A stretch of 64,000 bases of DNA from Stenotrophomonas sp. SAU14A_NAIMI4_5 (GTDB lineage: Bacteria > Pseudomonadota > Gammaproteobacteria > Xanthomonadales > Xanthomonadaceae): assembly GCF_003086795.1 (NCBI RefSeq), contig NZ_CP026003.1, positions 3,336,579 through 3,400,578 on the forward strand. The letters run 5' to 3'. The translations under genes were made by a program, and so were the position numbers. Every line of letters starts with the position of its first letter. Within the stretch, counting starts at the first letter, position 1. This document shows, in pieces, positions 46,417 to 56,342 of this stretch. The notes under the pieces are model-generated. The model saw only the letters and a program-made list of their open reading frames with translations. It did no database searches and was not told the origin of the DNA.

Positions 46417-48453
46417 TCACGCCGGCAGCTTGAAGTCGGCGACCGAACGACGCAGGTCGGCCGCCAACTGCGCCAGGTGGCCGATCGACTCGGCGGTCTG
46501 TCCGGCACCCTGCGAGGTCTGGCCGGTGATCTGGCGGATCACGCCCATCGTGCGGGTGATGTCCGAGGCCGCAGCGGACTGCTGCTGGGCGGCGATGGAG
46601 ATGTTCTTGATGAGGGTGTTGAGGGCGTTGGACACGCGCTCGATCTCGGTCAGTGCGGTACCGGCGTCCTCGGCCAGGCGCGCACCGGAGACCACTTCAG
46701 CAGTGGTCTGCTCCATCGAGGTCACCGCTTCGTTGGTATCGGCCTGAATGGCCTGGACCAGGTTTTCGATGCGTCGGGTCGCACCCGAGGTACGTTCTGC
46801 CAGGCGCTGCACTTCGTCGGCCACGACCGCGAAACCGCGACCGGCTTCACCGGCCGACGCTGCCTGCACGGCCGCGTTCAACGCCAGGATGTTGGTCTGC
46901 TCGGAAATGTCGTTGATCAGTTCCACGATCGAGCCGATTTCCTGCGAGGACTCACCCAGGCGCTTGATGCGCTTGGAGGTTTCTTGGATCTGGTCGCGGA
47001 TCTGGTCCATGCCCTGGATGGTCTCGCGGACCACGCCGGCACCCTCGGCGGCGATGACCACCGAGCGCTGTGCCACGTCGGCGGACTCGGCCGAGTTGCG
47101 CGACACCTGCTCGATGCTCGCCGCGATTTCGCCGATGCGGTCCGAGGCCGAGGTGATCTGGTTGGCCTGGTGGCCCGCCGCCTCTGCCAGCTGCATGGCG
47201 GTGGCCTGGGTTTCCTGGGTGGACACGGCGACCTTGGCCGAGGTGTCGTTGATGGTGGTCACCAGGTGGCGCAGTTCGTCCACGGCGTAGTTGATGGCGT
47301 CTGCGATGGCGCCGGTCATGTCCTCGGTCACCGAGGCCTTGACGGTCAGGTCACCCTCACCGAGCGAGGAGATTTCGTCCAGCAGCCGCATGATCGCCTG
47401 CTGGTTGCGGCTGTTGAACTCCACCTGGGTCTGGTAGCGCAGTTCCTGCTCGCGCGAACGGCTGCGCACGCTGGTGGAAACGAAGCCGATGATCGCGATC
47501 AGCGACAGCGCACCGGAGATGACGCCGATCCAGAAGTTCGGGAACAGGCGGGTATCGGACACCGAGCCGAACGAGGAGAACGCCTCGAACAGCTTGCGGC
47601 TGTCGTCCAGCATGCGCGAGGAGCCCTGGCCCAGCGCGTTGGCGGCGGACTGCGCGGCGAACAGCTGGCGCGAGCTGGCCAGGATCGCATCGGCGTCCTG
47701 CTTCATCGCCTCCCACTTCTGCTGCGACTGTTCCAGCGCAGCGACCGCACCGGCACCGCGCACAGCGGTGATGCCGAGGTCTTCGTTGCCGTTGCGCAGG
47801 CCATCGAGCACCTGCGAGAACACGGTGATGTCGCGGGCCAGGGCGTCGCCCGAGGCAGCCGCGGCGGCGCCACCGGCGCGCATTTCGGTCACGCGGCGGG
47901 CCATCGAACCGGCCACCACGACCTGCTGCAGGGCGCTGTACACCTGCGATGCGGGGGCACCGGAAGCGGACATCGCGCGCACCAGCTCGTTCAACTGGGC
48001 CTGCAGGCCCGGCACCGCGCCGGTGAAGTTGTTGGCGTTGCCGGCCAGCGCCAGCACCGCCGGCTCGCTGGCGACCAGCTGGCCGGCCTGCTTGCCCAGC
48101 GGGGCCCAGGTGTCGGACAGCGTGGTGATCGCCTTGGACACGCCCGGCTCGTTGCCGTAGCGGCCCTGCAGCGTGGACACGTTCTGCTCGATGGCGTTGC
48201 GGGTGGCCTTGAAAGCGGTGAACGCCTGTGCGTTGCCGCCCACGGCATCACGGCCCTGGTTGGCCAGCTGCTGCGAGAGCACCTGCAGGTCGGCGGCCTT
48301 GGAACCGGCATCGGCCAGGCGGCTGCCCTGCCAGGTGGAGACGCCGGTGTTCACACCGAACAGGATCATCGACAGGGCCAGCAGGGCCAGCCAGAGGTTG
48401 CTGCCGCCCAGCCGCAGCTTGCCGGTCTTGGGGGCGTCCGAAGCAGTACTCAT
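46417..48453 (-). CDS. pilJ: PilJ, methyl-accepting chemotaxis-type receptor for twitching motility
   Basis: 678 residues. TM1 about 19-38 ([19 protein letters not shown]), a periplasmic region of two similar helical halves to about 300, then TM2 ([20 protein letters not shown]), a HAMP-like stretch and a cytoplasmic signalling hairpin with the conserved tip ([40 protein letters not shown]). It feeds ChpA through PilI and ChpC. No pilK lies between this gene and chpA (gap 100 bp), unlike in P. aeruginosa. Confidence 0.95.
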   Translation of the reverse strand: MSTASDAPKTGKLRLGGSNLWLALLALSMILFGVNTGVSTWQGSRLADAGSKAADLQVLSQQLANQGRDAVGGNAQAFTAFKATRNAIEQNVSTLQGRYGNEPGVSKAITTLSDTWAPLGKQAGQLVASEPAVLALAGNANNFTGAVPGLQAQLNELVRAMSASGAPASQVYSALQQVVVAGSMARRVTEMRAGGAAAAASGDALARDITVFSQVLDGLRNGNEDLGITAVRGAGAVAALEQSQQKWEAMKQDADAILASSRQLFAAQSAANALGQGSSRMLDDSRKLFEAFSSFGSVSDTRLFPNFWIGVISGALSLIAIIGFVSTSVRSRSREQELRYQTQVEFNSRNQQAIMRLLDEISSLGEGDLTVKASVTEDMTGAIADAINYAVDELRHLVTTINDTSAKVAVSTQETQATAMQLAEAAGHQANQITSASDRIGEIAASIEQVSRNSAESADVAQRSVVIAAEGAGVVRETIQGMDQIRDQIQETSKRIKRLGESSQEIGSIVELINDISEQTNILALNAAVQAASAGEAGRGFAVVADEVQRLAERTSGATRRIENLVQAIQADTNEAVTSMEQTTAEVVSGARLAEDAGTALTEIERVSNALNTLIKNISIAAQQQSAAASDITRTMGVIRQITGQTSQGAGQTAESIGHLAQLAADLRRSVADFKLPA

Positions 48454-48494
48454 CGTTCAACCTCGATCTTCAATGCAGGGGGCGTTGCCCGGCC

Positions 48495-49025
48495 TCAGGC
48501 CGCGGCTTGCCGGAATTCAGGGGTGCGCGACAGCAACGAGAGCGAGAACACGCCCCAGTCATGACCGTCGGCATGGAAGGCGCGATCGACGAAATGACCG
48601 TAGCGGCCTTCGGCCAGGATGCCGGCCTGGACCTGCTGGCCCAGTTCGAAACTGCGCTGGCCGAACAGCTCGTCGATGGTCAGGGCGACGTCGCCGCCGG
48701 CCTGGCGCATGATCAGCACGCGCTGGCCTTCCTGCTGCACGGTGCGCGCGCCTTCCAGGAAGTACTTCAGGTCGACCACCGGGAACAGGTTGCCGCGCAG
48801 GTTGCCCACGCCCAGCAGCCACGGCTGCGCGCAGGGCACCGGGGTCACCGGCGGCATCGGCACGATTTCCACCACTTCGCGGAAATCGGACACCAGCCGG
48901 CGCTGGCCCACGCGGAAGCCGACGCCACGCCACAGGTCCTCGGCGAACTGCCGCCCGGGCAGCTGCACCGCATGGGACAGGCTGCGCCGTTCGTAGGCTT
49001 CAAGAATGTCGAAGGGCGAACGCAT
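48495..49025 (-). CDS. pilI: PilI, CheW-like adaptor of Pil-Chp system
   Basis: 176 residues with a CheW domain (VGFRVGQRRLVSDFREVVEI, WLLGVGNLRGNLFPVVDLKY, ALTIDELFGQRSF). It couples PilJ to ChpA. The start at 49025 shares one base with the pilH stop (TGATG), so the two are translationally coupled; pilJ follows after 41 bp. Confidence 0.94.
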   Translation of the reverse strand: MRSPFDILEAYERRSLSHAVQLPGRQFAEDLWRGVGFRVGQRRLVSDFREVVEIVPMPPVTPVPCAQPWLLGVGNLRGNLFPVVDLKYFLEGARTVQQEGQRVLIMRQAGGDVALTIDELFGQRSFELGQQVQAGILAEGRYGHFVDRAFHADGHDWGVFSLSLLSRTPEFRQAAA

Positions 49026-49387
49026 CAGGCCACCAGTTCGTTGATCCGCGCGATCAGGTCTTCCTCGCGCGGCGGCTTGACGATGTAATCGGCCGCGCCC
49101 TGGCGCAGGCCCCATGCCTTGTCGGTTTCCATCGCCTTGGTGCTGACGATGATCACCGGGATGTGCTTGATCGCCGCATCGCGCGACATCGCGCGGGTGG
49201 CCTGGAAGCCGCTCATGCCGGGCAGGACCACGTCCATCAGCACCAGCTGCGGAACCTGGTCACGCACCAGCTGCAGGCCATCCTCGGCGTTGTCCGCTTC
49301 CAGCACCTCGTGGCCGGCACGGCGCAGCCACTGGGTGAACACCGCGCGGTCGGTCGGTGAATCCTCGATCAGGACGATACGAGCCAT
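49025..49387 (-). CDS. pilH: PilH, CheY-like response regulator
   Basis: 120 residues, a single receiver domain: acidic pocket IEDS, phospho-Asp in LVLMDVVLPGMSG, Thr/Ser in IIVSTKAM and Lys in YIVKPP. In the P. aeruginosa system PilH opposes PilG and relates to retraction. Second gene of the operon, 18 bp after pilG. Confidence 0.95.
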   Translation of the reverse strand: MARIVLIEDSPTDRAVFTQWLRRAGHEVLEADNAEDGLQLVRDQVPQLVLMDVVLPGMSGFQATRAMSRDAAIKHIPVIIVSTKAMETDKAWGLRQGAADYIVKPPREEDLIARINELVA

Positions 49388-49405
49388 TGTGCCTTTCCCC
49401 CCTGG

Positions 49406-49807
49406 TCAGGCGTTGACGTATGTGCGGATGGCACCCAGCAGTTCTTCCCGCGTGAAAGGCTTGGTCAGGTACTGTTCCGAGCCGACGATGCGTCCGCGGG
49501 CCTTGTCGAACAGGCCGTCCTTGGAGGACAGCATGATGACCGGCGTTGCCTTGAACAGCTGGTTGCCCTTGATCAGCGCGCAGGTCTGATACCCGTCGAG
49601 ACGGGGCATCATGATGTCCACGAAGATGATCTGTGGCTGCTGGTCGGCGATCTTGGCCAAGGCCTCGAAGCCATCGGTCGCGGTCACCACTTCGCAGCCT
49701 TCGCGCTTCAGCAGCGTTTCCGCAGTCCGGCGGATGGTCTTCGAGTCATCGATGACCATCACCCGGAGTCCTGCGAGCTCCCCGCCCGCAGTCGTGTTTT
49801 CAGTCAT
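49406..49807 (-). CDS. pilG: PilG, CheY-like response regulator
   Basis: 133 residues, receiver domain: VIDDSKTIRRTAE, phospho-Asp in IIFVDIMMPRLDGYQ, MLSSKDGLFDKARG and YLTKPFTREEL. First gene of the pilus chemosensory operon; known to promote pilus extension. Start MTENTTAGG at 49807, divergent from gshB with 240 bp between. Confidence 0.95.
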   Translation of the reverse strand: MTENTTAGGELAGLRVMVIDDSKTIRRTAETLLKREGCEVVTATDGFEALAKIADQQPQIIFVDIMMPRLDGYQTCALIKGNQLFKATPVIMLSSKDGLFDKARGRIVGSEQYLTKPFTREELLGAIRTYVNA

Positions 49808-50047
49808 TGCCTTTCCCCAAGCGCGCGACCCTTCTGTGCTGGGGGCCGCTACGAAGGCGTATCTATATCGCACTTTCCGCGCCCGCTTCAAGCGCCGCCC
49901 ACGGCGCTTGGGATGCCGGCTTGCTGAACGTGACAGGTTTGGCAATGACTGCGCAGACGGCTGGACGGACGCAGCGTTGCAGCACCCCGGGCAGGCACGC
50001 GGGGGGCGTTGCCGCTACCATCAACGCCTTGCCTGACAGGTGCACCC

Positions 50048-50994
<947 letters not shown>

Positions 50995-50995
<1 letters not shown>

Positions 50996-51879
50996 TGGAC
51001 GCCGCGTCCGCCGTGCTCGCCCCGCCGCCGCGCGAAGCGCAGCGGCTGGGGGCCACCCTTGCCCTGTCGGTCATCGTTCACGCCCTGCTGATCCTGGGCG
51101 TGGGCTTTGCCGTGAAGGGCGAGGCACCGCTGGTGCCGACGCTGGAAGTGATCTTCAGCCAGACCCGCACGGCGCTGACGCCGAAGCAGGCCGATTTCCT
51201 GGCGGCGGCCAGCCAGGAAGGCGGCGGCGAGCATGACCGCGCGCAACGTCCGCGCGACAACCAGACCGGCATCGTGCCGCAGGCACAGAGTGGGCTGAGC
51301 CCGGTGCCGCAGCAACAGCAGTCGGCCGCGCCGGTGCCGCCGCCGCAGGCGCGGGTGGTCAGCAGCCGCAATGGCGAGGACACCGTGGCGCAGGCGCAGG
51401 CCCGCCCCACCCCGCTGGAACCGACCCCGGACGCGGCGCAGACAGCGCGCGAGCAGCGCGATGCGGAAATGGCCCGCCTGGCTGCCGAGGTGCACCTGCG
51501 CTCGGCGCAGTACGCCAAGCGTCCGAACCGCAAGTTCGTTTCGGCCAGCACGCGCGAATATGCCTACGCCAACTACCTGCGTGCGTGGGTCGACCGCGCC
51601 GAGCAGGTGGGCAACCTGAACTACCCGGACGAGGCGCGTCAGCGCAGGCTGGCTGGCCAGGTGGTGATCAGCGTGGGGGTGCGCCGCGATGGCAGCGTGG
51701 AAAGCAGCCGCATCCTGAAAACCAGCGGCACGCCGTTGCTGGATGAGGCGGCGCTGCGGGTGATCCAGCTGGCGCAGCCGTTCCCGGCGTTGCCGAAGAC
51801 GGATGATGGCGTGGATATCCTGCAGGTGACCCGCACCTGGGTGTTCCTGCCGGGTGGCGAACTGCGCGACGACCGGTGA
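50995..51879 (+). CDS. tonB: TonB-family energy transducer (TonB3-like)
   Basis: 294 residues. One N-terminal membrane helix (~residues 18-39, LGATLALSVIVHALLILGVG, with the His typical of TonB helices), a long Pro/Gln-rich periplasmic spacer, and a C-terminal TonB domain (YPDEARQRRLAGQVVISVGV, ILKTSGTPLLDEAALRVIQL). Coupled to gshB. In P. aeruginosa the gene at the equivalent place, tonB3, is needed for pilus assembly and twitching. The synteny with pilG suggests the same here rather than general iron uptake. Confidence 0.9.
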
Positions 51880-51981
51880 GGTTTGTTGCCCGGGCCTGCG
51901 GCCCGGGACCCGCTGCAGAGCTCTAGAGCAACATCAACAGCAACAGCGACAAGCAACAGCGGCGGCTGGTGTCCTGAAGAA

Positions 51982-52083
51982 TGGTGGGGCGGTGTCGGGC
52001 GGCGGGGACGCCGCAAGTACGTCCCTGTAGGCTTAGCCGCGGCATCCATGCCGCGGATACCCCGCCACCCGACACCGCCCCAC
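51982..52083 (+). repeat. Composite palindrome copy C-left
   Basis: 25-bp arms (51982-52006, 52059-52083), one mismatch. The 52-bp core starts ACGCCGCAAGTACGTCC and has an inner hairpin CCGCGGCATC...GCCGCGG. Confidence 0.9.
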
Positions 52084-52147
52084 CTCTGACAGATCGCGGC
52101 GCATCTGTTTCCACGTCGGGCGACTCTGCCCGCCTCTACCCGCCCTG

Positions 52148-52173
52148 GTAGATCCACGCCATGCGTGGATGCG
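52148..52173 (+). repeat. SMAG-type GTAG palindrome
   Basis: GTAGATCCACGCCATGCGTG...: stem ATCCACGC/GCGTGGAT, inside locus C. Confidence 0.8.
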
Positions 52174-52250
52174 AGCGGAGCGATCGGCTTTTGATTTTGA
52201 TTCTTCTTTTTTTTGATTTTCCGTGGCGGACGCGCACGGAAACTGTCAGA

Positions 52251-52354
52251 GGTCGGGCGGGGTGGGGTCGCGGGGGTGTCTGCGGCATGGATGCCGCGGA
52301 CAAGCCTCCATGGACGGATTCACGGCGTCCCCCGCGAACCCACCCCGCCCGGCC
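52251..52354 (-). repeat. Composite palindrome copy C-right
   Basis: 26-bp arms (52251-52276, 52329-52354) with two mismatches. The 52-bp core is in inverted orientation and ends TTCACGGCGT. Confidence 0.88.
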
Positions 52355-52368
52355 AAGCGCGGCTGTTG

Positions 52369-52392
52369 CAGTCGACTAACAGTCGACTCTAC
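52369..52392 (-). repeat. SMAG palindrome
   Basis: CAGTCGACTAACAGTCGACT then CTAC, a reverse-orientation SMAG copy. Confidence 0.85.
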
Positions 52393-52413
52393 CGATCCCC
52401 CGCCACGAGGGGC

Positions 52414-53127
52414 TCAGCCGTTGGCTTTCGCCTTCGCCTCGCGGGCGGCCTGCTGCTCGACCAGGGTCAATGCGACGTTATCCCGCAGATACGCCGGTTC
52501 GACTTTCTCCGCCGCCACGCCTTCGCCACGCGCGAACGCCGGCACCGCCAGGGCCAGCACGTCCGACGCGCGCGGCAATGCCGCTGCATCGAAACCACGC
52601 AGGCCCGCACCCAGCTGCGTCACCAGCGCACCGTCGGCCGCGCCGAAACCGGTGCCGATGCCGTAGGCCTGCAGCCCGTCCGGCAGCGCCACCGCCGCCG
52701 GTGCGCACACCCGCTCGGCATCGCGGGCCACCGGCAGGCCATCCACGCGCTCGAAGCGCGCCACGTACAACTCACCCATCCGCGCATCGATCGCCGACAG
52801 GATCTGGGTTTCCTCGGCCGGCGCGCGCAGCGCCAGCACCTGCAGCGTCGACACCGGCAGCAGCGGCCGGTCCAGCGCCAGGGCGATGCCCTGTGCGATC
52901 GCGATCGCCAGGCGCACGCCGGTGAACGCTCCCGGCCCGCGGCTGAGGGCGATGCCATCGAGCTGGCGGCGGCTGATGCCAGCCTCGGCCAGCAGCGCCT
53001 CGGCCCACGGCAGGCTCAGCTCGGCATGGCGGCGCGGCGCGATCTCGAAGCGCTCCAATACCTGCCCATCGACATGCAGGGCAACGGAACAGGCTTCGGT
53101 GGCGGTTTCAAAGGCGAGCAGTTTCAT
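52414..53127 (-). CDS. tsaB: tRNA threonylcarbamoyladenosine biosynthesis protein TsaB
   Basis: 237 residues, ASKHA fold. MKLLAFETATEACSVAL at the start, HAELSLPWAEALLAEAG, SRGPGAFTGVRLAIAIAQG and MGELYVARF. It partners TsaD in t6A formation at position 37 of ANN-decoding tRNAs. It follows yoaA by nine bases, the same neighbour as in E. coli. Its last three codons and stop (AlaAsnGly, TGA) lie inside the boundary motif of repeat locus C. Confidence 0.95.
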   Translation of the reverse strand: MKLLAFETATEACSVALHVDGQVLERFEIAPRRHAELSLPWAEALLAEAGISRRQLDGIALSRGPGAFTGVRLAIAIAQGIALALDRPLLPVSTLQVLALRAPAEETQILSAIDARMGELYVARFERVDGLPVARDAERVCAPAAVALPDGLQAYGIGTGFGAADGALVTQLGAGLRGFDAAALPRASDVLALAVPAFARGEGVAAEKVEPAYLRDNVALTLVEQQAAREAKAKANG

Positions 53128-53136
53128 CGGAGGGAA

Positions 53137-55197
53137 TCAGAACAGGGGGAACGTGGCGCCGGGGGCCGGCTGGGGACCCGGCGCGGGGGCCGGGACGGTC
53201 GGGGCGGCGGTGGCGGCGGCGTCGGCCACGGGGGCCCATTGTGGCGCAAAGAAGGCCTGAACATCGGCCAGCGCGCGGGTGCGGCGGAACGGCGGCAGCG
53301 AATCGAGGAACACCCGGCCATAGCCACGGTTGAGCAGGCGCGGGTCGCACAGCACCAGCACGCCGCGGTCGGTCTCGCTGCGGATCAGCCGGCCCACGCC
53401 CTGCTTGAGGGCGATCACCGCCTGCGGCAGCTGTTCGTCGCGGAACGGATTGCCACCCTGGCTGCGGATCGCCTCCAGCCGCGCCTCGTACACCGGGTCG
53501 TCCGGCGCGGCGAACGGCAGCTTGTCGATCACCACCACGCTCAGCGCCTCGCCGACCACGTCCACGCCCTCGCGGAAGCTGGCCGAGCCAAGCAGCACGC
53601 CGTTGCCGGATTCGCGGAAACGCTGCAGCAAGGTGGCGCGCGGCGCCTCGCCCTGCACGAACACCGGCCACGGCCCGTCGCGCAGCGCCTCGGCGGCCTC
53701 GCGCAGCGCACGGTGCGAGGCGAACAGCAGGAACGCCCTGCCCTGCGAGGCCTGCAGCACCGGTCGCAGGGCCTGGATGAGGGCGGTACCGAAACCACGC
53801 GCGGCGGGATCAGGCAGGCCTTCGGGCAGGTAGCACAGCGCCTGCTCGGGCCAGTTGAACGGGCTGGGCTGGACCAGCGTTTGCGGATCATCCAGGCCCA
53901 GGCGGGTGGCGATGTGGTCGAAGCCACCGCCCACGGTCAGCGTGGCCGAGGTGAAGATCCACGCCGCGCGGCTGCGCTCGCGGTGCTCGCGCAGCGGCCC
54001 GGACACATCCATCGGCGTGCGCTGGCAGCGGAACCCGCGCGGGGTGAGTTCGTACCAGAGCACGTCGGCGGCACTGGCCGCGTCGGCCGGGTCGGTATCG
54101 AAATCCAGGGTCGGCTCGTCGTCGCCCAGCCAGCGCGACAACCGCGAAACCGCTTCGCGCGCACGTGCATGGCAGGCATCGAGGCCGGCGGCGGCTTCGC
54201 GCAGCGGCTGCAGCGCCTGTTCCAACGCCACCAGGCAGCTCATCGCCGTATCGAAGCCCTCGCGCACCTGCGGCATCGCCAACGCGCGCCACTGGGTACC
54301 GCGTGACGGCAGCCCTTCCATCGCCAGGCGCAGCGCCAGCAGCGCCTGCTGCAGCTGGTCGACCGGCTCCTGCAGCGCCGACTGCGCACCGCCGACGCCA
54401 CGCGCCTCGGCCAGGCAGTCGCGGGCCAGCTCCTGCCATGGGCGCATGCCGAAGCCCTCGCCGAAGAACTGCGCGGCGAGTTCGGGCAACTGGTGCGCCT
54501 CGTCGATGACGAAGGCCTGCGCACCGGGCAGCAGCTCGCCGAAGCCATCCTGCTTGAGCGCCAGGTCGGCCAGCAGCAGGTGGTGGTTGACCACCACCAC
54601 GTCGGCCGCCTGCGCGCGTTGCCGCGCGTGCACGACGAAACAGTCGTCCCAGAACGGGCAGTCGGTGCCCAGGCAGTTGTCGACGGTGGACGTGACCATC
54701 GGCAGCAGCGGCGAATCGTCGGCCAGGCCGTCCAGTTCGGCGATATCACCGAACTGCGAGCGGCCGGACCAGGCGAGGATGCGCTGGAACTGCGCGGCCT
54801 GGTCGGGGCTGGAAAAACGCGGCTCGCCCCGCGCCTGCTGCAGGCGGTAGCGGCACAGGTAATTGGCCCGGCCCTTCAGCAGCGCGCTGCGCAGGCCCAC
54901 GCCCAGCGCCTGGCGCACGCGCGGCAGATCACGGTGGTAGAGCTGGTCCTGCAGCGCGCGGGTGCCGGTGGAGATGATGGTGCGCAGGCCGGACAGCAGG
55001 ACCGGCACCAGGTACGCGAACGTCTTGCCGGTGCCGGTACCGGCCTCGGCCAGCAGCAGGTCGCGCTGCTGCAGCGCGTCGGCGATGGCCTCGGTCAGGC
55101 GCAGCTGTGCGGGACGCGGGTTGAAGGCATCCAGGTGCGAGGCGAGCGCGCCGCCTTCGCTGAGGGCTTCGCGGCTGGCATGAACGAGGTCGGACAT
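53137..55197 (-). CDS. yoaA: ATP-dependent DNA helicase, YoaA/DinG family
   Basis: 686 residues, XPD-like superfamily 2. Walker A AEAGTGTGKTFAYL (residue ~55), DEAH box FVIDEAHQLPE, and C-terminal motifs FTSATL, GSASFREGVDVVG and QGVGRLIRSETDRG. The 4Fe-4S cluster cysteines are present (NYLCRY, then DNCLGTDCPFWDDC). A Pro/Ala-rich tail ends the protein. It is linked to repair of stalled replication. Start MSDLVHASREAL at 55197. Adjacent to tsaB, as yoaA is in E. coli, which favours YoaA over DinG. Confidence 0.92.
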   Translation of the reverse strand: MSDLVHASREALSEGGALASHLDAFNPRPAQLRLTEAIADALQQRDLLLAEAGTGTGKTFAYLVPVLLSGLRTIISTGTRALQDQLYHRDLPRVRQALGVGLRSALLKGRANYLCRYRLQQARGEPRFSSPDQAAQFQRILAWSGRSQFGDIAELDGLADDSPLLPMVTSTVDNCLGTDCPFWDDCFVVHARQRAQAADVVVVNHHLLLADLALKQDGFGELLPGAQAFVIDEAHQLPELAAQFFGEGFGMRPWQELARDCLAEARGVGGAQSALQEPVDQLQQALLALRLAMEGLPSRGTQWRALAMPQVREGFDTAMSCLVALEQALQPLREAAAGLDACHARAREAVSRLSRWLGDDEPTLDFDTDPADAASAADVLWYELTPRGFRCQRTPMDVSGPLREHRERSRAAWIFTSATLTVGGGFDHIATRLGLDDPQTLVQPSPFNWPEQALCYLPEGLPDPAARGFGTALIQALRPVLQASQGRAFLLFASHRALREAAEALRDGPWPVFVQGEAPRATLLQRFRESGNGVLLGSASFREGVDVVGEALSVVVIDKLPFAAPDDPVYEARLEAIRSQGGNPFRDEQLPQAVIALKQGVGRLIRSETDRGVLVLCDPRLLNRGYGRVFLDSLPPFRRTRALADVQAFFAPQWAPVADAAATAAPTVPAPAPGPQPAPGATFPLF

Positions 55198-55306
55198 CAG
55201 ACAGGAAGGATACCCGGCCGGGCGCTGCCCGGCACCCGTTTCAAGCCAGAGCGCAGGCAAAGGCAACAGCAACAGCGTGGTTCATGGCTCTGGGTTGCTG
55301 CGTGCT

Positions 55307-55412
55307 GGGCGGGGCGGGAGGGGCAGGCAGGACACGCCGTAAACCCGTCCATGGGGGCTCGATGGCGCCATCCATGGCGCCAACGGTCCTGCCTGCCCCT
55401 CCCGCCCCACCC
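55307..55412 (+). repeat. Composite palindrome copy D-left
   Basis: 27-bp arms (55307-55333, 55386-55412), one mismatch. The core 55334-55385 is identical to 21432-21483. The middle eight arm bases differ from copy B-left on both sides, in a way that keeps pairing. Confidence 0.92.
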
Positions 55413-55503
55413 TCGACAGTTTCCTGGTGGCGGATGGACGTGCTTCGTGGCGTCGCGTTTGCTCGACTGGATTCAGAAGCGGTTGGTCGAACGGAAACAA
55501 GAA

Positions 55504-55544
55504 GGGGTCGGAGCCGTTTTCCTGCGGAAAACGGCTCCGACCCC
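55504..55544. repeat. GGGGTCGGAGCC-type hairpin repeat
   Basis: 41 bp, with stem GGGGTCGGAGCCGTTTTCC paired to its complement around TGC. Third and longest-stemmed copy in the window. Confidence 0.85.
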
Positions 55545-55626
55545 TCGGCGAGTGCGCGCAGCGCGCGACCCGCTTTTGCTTTGATTTTTTCTTTTCCGTG
55601 GCTGGACGCACACGGAAACTGTCAGG

Positions 55627-55730
55627 GGCCGGGCGGGTGGGCTGCGCAGGGGCGTGAGCCGCATGGATGCGGCGACCGAGCTTACATGGACGTACTTGCA
55701 GCGTCCCCTGCGCAGACCATCCGCCCGGCC
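55627..55730 (-). repeat. Composite palindrome copy D-right
   Basis: 26-bp arms (55627-55652, 55705-55730) with two mismatches. The 52-bp core starts GCGTGAGCCGCATGG and is nearly identical to that of B-right. Confidence 0.9.
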
Positions 55731-55743
55731 CACCTCGCAAGGC

Positions 55744-55767
55744 CAGTCGACTGACAGTCGACTCTAC
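55744..55767 (-). repeat. SMAG palindrome
   Basis: CAGTCGACTGACAGTCGACT then CTAC, a reverse-orientation copy between D-right and the boundary motif. Confidence 0.85.
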
Positions 55768-55808
55768 CGACCGGCCAGCCACGAGGGGCTGCGCCGTTGG
55801 CTGGAAAC

Positions 55809-56342
55809 TCAGTACCGCTTGATCCCCGGCACCGTGCACCCTTCAATCTGCGCATGCGCCGACACCGCATTCTCCTTCTCGCCCCGCGCCAGGCGCGACT
55901 GCTCGATCGTCGCCCAGTGCCGGCGGCACAGTGGCCCCGTCTTCGAACCCAGGTCCACCGCCTTGCGCGCGAACGTCTCCGCCTCGGCCCACTGCCCCTG
56001 CAGCAGCGCGATCTCCGCGCGTTCCTGCAGCACCGCCGGGTCGCCCGCCACGATCTGCAGCGCCTGGTCCAGGCTGCCAGCGGCCGCGGCCAGGTCATTG
56101 CCCTGGCGCTGGGCCAGCGCGGTCTGGCGCAGGTCTTCCACCTGCGAATCACGCAGCGGCTGCACCGACAGCTCCTTGTCGTCCGGGCCAGCGGCGGCTT
56201 CCACGTTGGCCAGGCGCTGTGCCGGCGTGGTGGTGTCCACCGGCTTGGCTGCCGGCGGCGGGCTGCTCACGCAGGCGGCCAGGGCCAGGCTCAGGCCGGT
56301 CACGGCCAGCAGCGGATACAGGGATCGAAGGGTCATCGGCAT
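55809..56342 (-). CDS. TPR lipoprotein next to mrcB, LpoP-like candidate
   Basis: 177 residues. Lipoprotein signal with lipobox LAAC (LSLALAACVSSPPP, Cys at about 22), a Pro-rich stretch, and about four helical TPR-like segments (ALAQRQGNDLAAAAGSLDQA, RAEIALLQGQWAEAETFARK). The ATG at 56342 overlaps the mrcB stop (TGATG), giving strict coupling to PBP1B. In P. aeruginosa the PBP1b activator LpoP is a TPR lipoprotein encoded with mrcB. The same gene order, size and fold make this a likely LpoP counterpart. Alternative starts are GTG 56345 and ATG 56336. Confidence 0.8.
   Translation of the reverse strand: MPMTLRSLYPLLAVTGLSLALAACVSSPPPAAKPVDTTTPAQRLANVEAAAGPDDKELSVQPLRDSQVEDLRQTALAQRQGNDLAAAAGSLDQALQIVAGDPAVLQERAEIALLQGQWAEAETFARKAVDLGSKTGPLCRRHWATIEQSRLARGEKENAVSAHAQIEGCTVPGIKRY

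Larger units (their letters stand above)
51880..52413. other. Intergenic repeat locus C (composite paired-palindrome element)
   Basis: 534 bp between convergent tonB and tsaB, without a gene. In order: a CAACAGCAACAGC-rich start (51927-51965), palindrome C-left (51982-52083), a SMAG hairpin (52148-52173), a CTTTTG plus T-rich tract, the hairpin TTTCCGTG/CACGGAAA with ACTGTC (52218-52248), palindrome C-right (52251-52354), a SMAG hairpin (52369-52392) and the boundary motif beginning CCACGAGGGGCT (52403-52426), which runs into the last codons of tsaB. Confidence 0.85.
55198..55808. other. Intergenic repeat locus D (composite paired-palindrome element)
   Basis: 611 bp without a gene, between yoaA and a lipoprotein gene on the same strand. 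In order: a CAACAGCAACAGC-rich start (55262-55277), palindrome D-left (55307-55412), a GGGGTCGGAGCC-type hairpin (55504-55544), a CTTTTG plus T-rich tract, the hairpin TTTCCGTG/CACGGAAA with ACTGTC (55593-55623), palindrome D-right (55627-55730), a SMAG copy (55744-55767) and the boundary motif beginning CCACGAGGGGCT (55779-55802), six bases from the lipoprotein stop. It is closest in detail to locus B. Confidence 0.88.
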
